DNA of 21,102 nucleotides from Bacteroidales bacterium (GTDB taxonomy: Bacteria; Bacteroidota; Bacteroidia; Bacteroidales; UBA3824): contig JAGCNK010000102.1 in the NCBI GenBank assembly GCA_017645985.1, forward strand, positions 1-21,102. The letters run 5' to 3'. The position numbers were made by a program, and so were the translations under genes. Numbering within the stretch: position 1 is the stretch's first letter; the number at the start of each line of letters is the position of its first letter. Positions 16,436 through 21,102 of this stretch are shown here, in pieces. The notes below the pieces were generated by a model. That model saw only the letters and a list, made by a program, of their open reading frames with translations. It ran no database searches and was not told the DNA's origin.

Positions 16436-16945
16436 ATGAATATTGCAGACTATAATAAATGTGTTGACCAATACGCCGACTTTGTGTACAGGTTTCTGAT
16501 GAAATCGCTGCGCAACGAGGCGGTAGTGAAGGACCTTGTGCAGGATTCTTTCGAAAAACTGTGGCGGGCGCACGAAGAGTTGGATGCTCAAAAGGCGAAA
16601 CCTTACCTTTTTCGCTGCGCCTACAACGCCATGATTGACTACATCCGCCAAGATCGCCGCACTTCTGATTTGGAACAGTCTGTAAATATTCCGCAACACT
16701 CATTCAATCAATATACTGGTATTCAAGAAATACTTCAACAAGCAATGCAGCTTATGAAACCCGAACAGCGGAGCGTGATTCTACTGCGCGACCTTCAAGG
16801 TTATCAGTATCAGGAGATTGCCGACATCACTGGCTTGTCGTTAGCCCAGGTGAAGGTGTACATTTTCCGCGGAAGGGTTTTCTTGAAACAGTACTTAGAA
16901 AAAGCAGGTATTCATTCTCATTCAGATTTGGAGGAGTTGGTATGA
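16436..16945 (+). CDS. ECF-family RNA polymerase sigma factor (second)
   Basis: A 169-residue sigma factor. Region 2 is seen in YADFVYRFLMKSLRNEA, VVKDLVQDSFEKLWRAHEE and KPYLFRCAYNAMIDYIRQDR; region 4 in MKPEQRSVILLRDLQGYQYQ, with the helix-turn-helix IADITGLSLAQVKVYIFRGR at about 127-146. It is encoded 12 nt after the barrel-protein gene and overlaps the next gene by 4 nt (ATGA), the usual arrangement of a sigma factor translationally coupled to its anti-sigma factor. It shares only the general ECF pattern with the minus-strand sigma factor in this window, so the two are not recent duplicates. Target promoters are unknown; its own operon is the likely first target. Confidence 0.94.
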   Translation: MNIADYNKCVDQYADFVYRFLMKSLRNEAVVKDLVQDSFEKLWRAHEELDAQKAKPYLFRCAYNAMIDYIRQDRRTSDLEQSVNIPQHSFNQYTGIQEILQQAMQLMKPEQRSVILLRDLQGYQYQEIADITGLSLAQVKVYIFRGRVFLKQYLEKAGIHSHSDLEELV

Positions 16946-18018
16946 AGATACACAGCGAAAATATTGAGGCATTGATAGTTGACTATTTCGACGGAGCTCT
17001 CAACGAGCAGCAGTCGAAAGAGCTGGAGCGTGCGATGGCTCAGAATGCCGAGTATCGCCAACTTTTCAACGAATACCGCGCCGCAATGGACTGCACAGTA
17101 GGGGAGGACGACACCTTGTCAGCTCCCTCTGATTTGGTGGAGGATATGAAACACACTTCGGATTTTGACGATAAGGAGTTCCCTTTTTTCGACCGTCTGG
17201 CCGTGCTCGTTACCGAGGGCATTGCCACCGAAACCGAGCAGAAGGAATACAACGATATGGTTTTGTCCGACGATTCCAACCTATCTTCCGCAGTTTTATA
17301 TTCCCACTGTAAGATACAGGATGATAATAATATACGATGCCCATATAAACAAACCCTCAAACACAGCCGAATCCGTCCGCTATGGTATGCGTTGGCAGCA
17401 GCGGCGGCGGTTTCGGCTATTTTCTTTGCTGTAAGGGTGATTTATGCTCCGGCATACGACATCGACGCAGCTCTGATTTCGGGCGACATAGCTATGAATT
17501 TCTCGGGACGCGAGGTGCAGACCATAAGCGAACCTGTACAAACTGACGAGCCGACCATTATTCCTCAGCAAAAAACAGATGCTCCGAGCCGCAATAGTAG
17601 CAATAGCACCACTGCAGAATCTGACAATGTAGAACCTTCATTGCCAGATGAGTTTTCTTTACCTGCTAAGCATTCTTTGCCCGAAGAACCGTCAGAAAAC
17701 CAGTACTATATTTCGCAATCAGACATCCAACTTGCCTCTGCCGACATTCCTTCGGTGGCATATCCCACGGAAACAATGCTGCCCGTGGCGGTAGACTGGG
17801 ATGCGTTAGACCAATCATACGGCGACGGGCAGGGAATTAGTATCGATTTTATCGGCGAGTCGGGACTTGCCAACCTTAAAGAAGACAGAGAGCAGTTGCG
17901 CCGCCGTTGGCGCGAGCGTCAGAACCCTAAAATCTGCGTTTCGTACGATGACGAAGGCAAAAAAGACGCCATATCGCTGCTGATAGGCAATAAGGAACTG
18001 CGCGTATGGTCGCGGTAG
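16942..18018 (+). CDS. Putative membrane anti-sigma factor with two N-terminal modules
   Basis: No recognised named family; the role is inferred from position and layout. The start overlaps the sigma stop (ATGA). The 358-residue product has a cytoplasmic part with two similar segments: about 11-46 (LIVDYFDGALNEQQSKEL...) and about 86-123 (LAVLVTEGIATETEQKEY...). Each has Leu-x-Val, a Gly seven positions after the first Leu, then acidic helices. A transmembrane helix follows at about 147-167 (PLWYALAAAAAVSAIFFAV). The extracytoplasmic region is Ser/Pro/Glu-rich, apparently disordered, and includes three tandem hexapeptides beginning SLP (233-250). The end is basic and charged (RRRWRERQNP). No HxxxCxxC zinc motif of classic anti-sigma factors is seen. 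The downstream convergent deoC stop is 15 nt away. Confidence 0.75.
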   Translation: MKIHSENIEALIVDYFDGALNEQQSKELERAMAQNAEYRQLFNEYRAAMDCTVGEDDTLSAPSDLVEDMKHTSDFDDKEFPFFDRLAVLVTEGIATETEQKEYNDMVLSDDSNLSSAVLYSHCKIQDDNNIRCPYKQTLKHSRIRPLWYALAAAAAVSAIFFAVRVIYAPAYDIDAALISGDIAMNFSGREVQTISEPVQTDEPTIIPQQKTDAPSRNSSNSTTAESDNVEPSLPDEFSLPAKHSLPEEPSENQYYISQSDIQLASADIPSVAYPTETMLPVAVDWDALDQSYGDGQGISIDFIGESGLANLKEDREQLRRRWRERQNPKICVSYDDEGKKDAISLLIGNKELRVWSR

Positions 18019-18033
18019 GGCGGGGGAGAGCTC

Positions 18034-18882
18034 CTATTTGAACTTCTTGATATCTTTGATAAGCGCAGCCGAAAGGCTTGTGGCACCAAGGCGGAAAAAC
18101 TCGCTGTTGCAGCGGTCTTCGCCAAGAATCTCCTTAACTATGGTGTAGTATGTGAGCGCCTGGTCGGCGTTGCGTATGCCTCCTGCGGGTTTCAAACCGA
18201 TTTTTGCACCTGTGGCACGTTCGTAGTCTTTGATGGCTATTGCCATAATGAGGGCTGCCTTGGGTGTGGCGGCGGGCTCCATCTTGCCTGTGGAGGTCTT
18301 GATGAAGTTGGCTCCGGCTTTCATAGCTATGATAGATGCGTCGTAAATGTCGGAGTCGTAGTTGTATGCGCCAGTTTCGAGAATCACTTTCAAATGGGCG
18401 TTGCCGCAGGCTTTCTTCATATTCTTGAGTGTGGCGAGAGCCTTGCTGCCGTTTTCGTCGATGATTTCGCCGGCATTGATCACCACGTCGATTTCGTCGG
18501 CACCAGCCTCTACTGCGAGTTCGATTTCGCGGAGCTGCACCTCCTCGAATGTCTGCGAGTGGGGAAATGCTCCTGCCACCGAAACTATCTTGACCGAGGG
18601 AACGGTGAGGAGTTTCTTTACCACGGGAACAAACTTGGGATAAACGCAGATGCCTGCCACGTTGGGAATGTCGGGGTTGCTCTCTTTAAACGTGTTTACA
18701 TTCATTACAAAGTCGGCAATGGAGTTTTCGTTGTCGGCGTTGCTGAGACTTGTGAGGTCGATGCACGAATGCAAGGTTTTGAGGTTTTCGAGTGTGCGGT
18801 TTTTGGCGGTTCGGTTTTCGATAACGCAGAGTCGCGAGTTAATGAGTTCCGAACCGTGGTTGCTGTATGAGAATTCTTTCAT
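18034..18882 (-). CDS. deoC: Deoxyribose-phosphate aldolase
   Basis: Class I aldolase that splits 2-deoxyribose 5-phosphate into glyceraldehyde 3-phosphate and acetaldehyde, in deoxynucleoside breakdown. The 282-residue product is a TIM barrel with FIKTSTGK carrying the Schiff-base lysine (Lys195), GLKPAGGI with the second active-site lysine (Lys231), and EIDVVINAG with the catalytic aspartate (Asp132). The C-terminal FRLGATSL fits the phosphate site. An N-terminal extension of about 25-30 residues compared with the enterobacterial enzyme is ordinary for Bacteroidota. It is the last gene of the pdxA-dtd-deoC run, 27 nt after dtd, and meets the plus-strand anti-sigma gene head-on with a 15-nt gap and no obvious terminator. 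Confidence 0.96.
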   Translation of the reverse strand: MKEFSYSNHGSELINSRLCVIENRTAKNRTLENLKTLHSCIDLTSLSNADNENSIADFVMNVNTFKESNPDIPNVAGICVYPKFVPVVKKLLTVPSVKIVSVAGAFPHSQTFEEVQLREIELAVEAGADEIDVVINAGEIIDENGSKALATLKNMKKACGNAHLKVILETGAYNYDSDIYDASIIAMKAGANFIKTSTGKMEPAATPKAALIMAIAIKDYERATGAKIGLKPAGGIRNADQALTYYTIVKEILGEDRCNSEFFRLGATSLSAALIKDIKKFK

Positions 18883-18909
18883 GGTATTTTTGTTTTTTAT
18901 GTAGTTGAT

Positions 18910-19362
18910 TTATTTGCGGTCTTTAGAATCTATTATGATTGTTACAGGTCCGTCGTTGAGAAGGCTTACTTTCATATCCGCTCCAAACTCGCCTGTGGAT
19001 ATTGGTTTGCCCAGATGCTTTTCCAAGACGCCGATAAACTTGTTGTACAGCGGTTTGGCTATCTCGGGCTTGGCTGCCATGATGTACGACGGACGGTTTC
19101 CCTTCTTGGTGAGTGCGTGCAGCGTAAACTGGCTTATGAGCAGAATGTCGCCGCCGGTGTCTTGTATTGAGAGGTTCATCACGCCTTGCTGGTCGTTGAA
19201 CACTCTCAGTCCTACTATCTTGCCGGCTATCCATTCGAGGTCCTGGTCGGTGTCGTCGTCGACAAATCCGGCGAGAATCATAAATCCGTCTTTGATTTCG
19301 CCTTTTACCTTGCCGTCGATGGTTACCGAGGCCTGAGTCACCCTTTGAACAACGATTTTCAC
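18910..19362 (-). CDS. dtd: D-aminoacyl-tRNA deacylase
   Basis: Hydrolyses D-amino acids (and glycine mischarged on tRNA-Ala) from tRNA, a translation proofreading step. The 150-residue product begins KIVVQRVTQASVTIDGKV and has both family motifs: SQFTL (77-81) and NDGPVT with the cross-subunit Gly-cisPro (GPVT 138-141). Length matches the family. The start codon is GTG, and the choice is forced. Reading upstream in frame there is one CAA codon and then a TAA, which is the stop of pdxA in the same frame. Translation is therefore likely coupled to pdxA. Confidence 0.96.
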   Translation of the reverse strand: MKIVVQRVTQASVTIDGKVKGEIKDGFMILAGFVDDDTDQDLEWIAGKIVGLRVFNDQQGVMNLSIQDTGGDILLISQFTLHALTKKGNRPSYIMAAKPEIAKPLYNKFIGVLEKHLGKPISTGEFGADMKVSLLNDGPVTIIIDSKDRK

Positions 19363-19365
19363 TTG

Positions 19366-20436
19366 TTAGCAGATTTTTTTGTCGGATTCGGTAACGGTCA
19401 TTTTTTTCAGCGGGTTGATGCCTTTGAGCAGCTGACGGTTCTGCCAGATTTTGATACCTGTGTAGATAGCCTCTTTGAGCGAGGTCTCGTCGGCAATGCC
19501 CTTGCCTGCGATGTCGTAAGCTGTGCCGTGGTCGGGCGACGTGCGTACGATGGGCAGTCCTGCTGTGTAGTTGATGCCTGTGTTTTTGGCTATTATCTTA
19601 AAGGGAATAAGTCCCTGGTCGTGATACATTGCCAGCACAGCGTCGAACTTTTTGTAGAGCTCGGCGGCAAAGAAACCGTCGGAAGGATAAGGACCGAAAC
19701 AAGTGATGCCCTCCTCCTCGGCCTGCTTGAGCGCGGGAAGTATGATTTCGTTCTCCTCGTTGCCGATAACGCCGTTGTCGCCGGAGTGAGGGTTGAGACC
19801 CAGCACTGCAATTTTTGGGCGTCGGATGGTGAAATCCTCCTTGAGCGAGCGGTTGATGATACGGAGCTTCTGGAGAATCTTCTGCGTGGTGATGGCTTGA
19901 GCTACGTTGTGGATAGGAATGTGACCTGTTACCACGCCGATTTTGAGCTCGTCGGAGGTCATCAGCATAAGATAGTCGGAAGTGTTGAAGTTGTCGGCGA
20001 GAAATTCGGTGTGTCCCGGAATCTTGAGACCCGCCTCGTTGACGTTGTTCTTGTTGATGGGCGCTGTTACAAGAATGTCTACATAGCCCTGTTTGAGGTC
20101 GTGGACAGCCTGTTTGAGCGCGGCGGCGGAGTATTCTCCAGCCTGAACGGTGCTCTGACCGAGGTCGAGCCTTACGTTTTCGTCGCCTATGTTGATAAGG
20201 TTAATCTTGTTGGGGGCAAGTTCCGAGGCGTCTTTGGCTGCGTTGAAGTTGATTTGCGGCAGGTTGAAGGTCTTGCGGTGGTATGCGATGGCCTTGGCTG
20301 TGCCGTAGAGTACTATTGTGCAGTTGTTGTATAGCTCGGGGTCGGCAAGGGCTTTGATTATGATCTCGTAGTTGATACCATTGATGTCGCCCTGTGTAAT
20401 GCCTATTACGTATTTGTTGTTTTCTGTTTTGTCCAT
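19366..20436 (-). CDS. pdxA: 4-hydroxythreonine-4-phosphate dehydrogenase
   Basis: Oxidises 4-phosphohydroxy-L-threonine in the DXP-dependent pathway to pyridoxal 5'-phosphate; NAD- and metal-dependent. The 356-residue product has GITQGDINGINYEI at the front (a Bacteroidota-style form of the GDPAGIGPE motif), VTAPINK (123-129), metal-ligand histidines in PGHTEFL (His142), YHDQGL (His272) and SPDHGTAYDIAG (His303), and LNPHSGD (214-220). Length is slightly above the enterobacterial enzyme. It is the first gene of the operon with dtd and deoC, and a good promoter match lies just upstream. No pdxJ or other B6 gene is in the window. Confidence 0.97.
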   Translation of the reverse strand: MDKTENNKYVIGITQGDINGINYEIIIKALADPELYNNCTIVLYGTAKAIAYHRKTFNLPQINFNAAKDASELAPNKINLINIGDENVRLDLGQSTVQAGEYSAAALKQAVHDLKQGYVDILVTAPINKNNVNEAGLKIPGHTEFLADNFNTSDYLMLMTSDELKIGVVTGHIPIHNVAQAITTQKILQKLRIINRSLKEDFTIRRPKIAVLGLNPHSGDNGVIGNEENEIILPALKQAEEEGITCFGPYPSDGFFAAELYKKFDAVLAMYHDQGLIPFKIIAKNTGINYTAGLPIVRTSPDHGTAYDIAGKGIADETSLKEAIYTGIKIWQNRQLLKGINPLKKMTVTESDKKIC

Positions 20437-20463
20437 TTTTTATTATTTGTTTATATCCAAATA

Positions 20464-20492
20464 CAAAGGTATATATTATTTTGAAACAAAAC
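20464..20492 (-). promoter_or_regulatory. Promoter of the pdxA-dtd-deoC operon
   Basis: On the minus strand TACCTTTG at 20471-20464 is an exact TAnnTTTG -7 box, 27 nt before the pdxA ATG. A TTG lies 20 nt further upstream (20494-20492), and a TTTG lies 15 nt upstream. The leader would be about 20 nt. Confidence 0.55.
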
Positions 20493-20514
20493 AACGGCAG
20501 ACGGACAAAACGGT

Positions 20515-20540
20515 AAAAAGGCAGCAATTTTTTTTGCCTT
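20515..20540 (-). terminator. Small terminator after the universal stress protein gene
   Basis: On the minus strand AAGGCA (20540-20535), an 11-nt A-rich loop, TGCCTT (20523-20518), then TTT. It begins 8 nt after the stop codon. The stem is only 6 bp and the T-run is short, so termination may be partial. Confidence 0.45.
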
Positions 20541-20547
20541 GCGGGGG

Positions 20548-21102
20548 TCAGTGGTTGGTGCGCGGGTTGACGCACATGACCGGAATCTTGCTGTCGTTGG
20601 CTATGATCTGCTGCTCGTCGGCACCGAGAACGTAGTCTTGAAACTTGATGTTCTTGGTGGTCATGATTATAATCATTCCGCTGTCGATCTGCTTGGCAAA
20701 CTTGATGGTCTCTTTGGCTATGCTTTCGTCGCCGGGCAGCTGGTGCAGCTCGTAGTTGATGCCGCGCTCTTCGAGATAGCTTGTGGCTGCCTTGATGTTG
20801 CCGATGGTGCGTTTCTGTATTATCTCGTCGCCAGTTTCGGAGTAGCAGATGAAAAACTTGCATTTGGATATGCTGGCAATGAAGTTTGTCCACACGAGCT
20901 TTTCTCGTTCTTCGAGCTTGAAGTCGAGCGGCACCACGATTTTGGTGACGTCGGTTTTGGGCAGAGGCTTGTCTTGCACCACTATGAAGGGGGCTTTGGA
21001 GCCTGTGATTACCTTGAGTGCCCAGCTGCCTGTGATTTTTTGCAGACCCTTCATTCCGTGAGTTCCCATGATGGCTATCTGCGCGTCGGTTTCGTTTATC
21101 AC
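20548..21102 (-). CDS. Universal stress protein, tandem UspA domains, 5' end outside window
   Basis: Cytoplasmic stress-associated nucleotide-binding-type protein. The frame is open to the right edge; its first visible codon happens to be GTG, but the true start must lie beyond, because the visible part opens in the last third of a UspA domain. Seen: IAIMGTHGMKGLQKI and GSWALKVITGSKAPFIVV, the G-x2-G-x9-G(S/T) nucleotide-loop type end of domain 1. A second, complete domain begins at KIVVPLDFKLEEREKLV and closes with SGMIIIMTTKN, ADEQQIIANDSKIPVMCV. The second domain lacks a clean GxxG loop, so it may not bind ATP. 184 codons are visible; a total near 300 residues is expected. It is transcribed toward pdxA but is separated from it by a hairpin and a promoter. 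Confidence 0.88.
   Translation of the reverse strand: MINETDAQIAIMGTHGMKGLQKITGSWALKVITGSKAPFIVVQDKPLPKTDVTKIVVPLDFKLEEREKLVWTNFIASISKCKFFICYSETGDEIIQKRTIGNIKAATSYLEERGINYELHQLPGDESIAKETIKFAKQIDSGMIIIMTTKNIKFQDYVLGADEQQIIANDSKIPVMCVNPRTNH

Noticed and set aside
18019..18033. GAGCTC-centred sequence between the convergent anti-sigma and deoC genes as a terminator
   Set aside because: The gap is only 15 nt, the pairing is too short and there is no T-run on either side.
19186..20334. Long plus-strand open frame of 382 codons
   Set aside because: It is antisense to pdxA and the start of dtd, which have full family motifs. The product has no recognisable motifs, and its openness follows from the codon bias of pdxA.

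Overview
The window looks like a chromosomal segment of a Bacteroidota bacterium, probably of the order Bacteroidales. Several things point there: a complete type IX secretion core cluster (porP-gldK-gldL-gldM-gldN), a FecR/ECF-sigma/TonB-receptor triad whose receptor carries STN and carboxypeptidase-regulatory domains, a topoisomerase I with C-terminal repeats where the enterobacterial enzyme has zinc fingers, and promoter-like boxes of the TTTG / TAnnTTTG kind. I saw no rRNA, tRNA, CRISPR array, insertion sequence or integrase. The window appears to be core genome rather than a mobile island.

Layout. (1) 1-1796, minus: a class A penicillin-binding protein, cut by the left window edge, divergent from (2) topA (1957-4479, plus). 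(3) 4511-10797, plus: the secretion genes porP, gldK, gldL, gldM and gldN, starting only 31 nt after topA. They are not evenly packed. A 371-nt spacer with a terminator-like hairpin and a candidate promoter separates gldK from gldL, and a 119-nt spacer with two hairpins, one with a 16-bp perfect stem, separates gldM from gldN. A bidirectional-looking terminator closes the locus at 10818-10853. (4) 11021-15172, minus: ECF sigma factor, FecR-type anti-sigma factor and TonB-dependent transducer, a trans-envelope signalling triad. A pyrimidine-rich, C-run-rich tract lies between it and the secretion locus. (5) 15311-18018, plus: a divergent three-gene operon of an outer-membrane beta-barrel protein with a helical N-terminus, a second ECF sigma factor, and a membrane protein of anti-sigma layout that overlaps the sigma gene by 4 nt. 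(6) 20436-18034, minus: pdxA, dtd and deoC in a tight operon with a consensus-like promoter. (7) 20548-21102, minus: the 3' part of a tandem universal stress protein, cut by the right edge and ending in a small terminator-like hairpin.

How the genes work together. GldL and GldM form the inner-membrane proton-driven motor of type IX secretion. GldK and GldN form the periplasmic ring attached to the outer membrane, and PorP/SprF is an outer-membrane accessory barrel. The two head-to-head ECF modules next door both look like envelope-to-transcription signalling units. One senses through a TonB receptor. The other probably acts through a barrel protein and an unusual two-module anti-sigma protein. 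Whether either controls the secretion genes cannot be told from sequence alone. The least familiar material is the barrel / sigma / anti-sigma operon and the hairpins placed inside the secretion locus.
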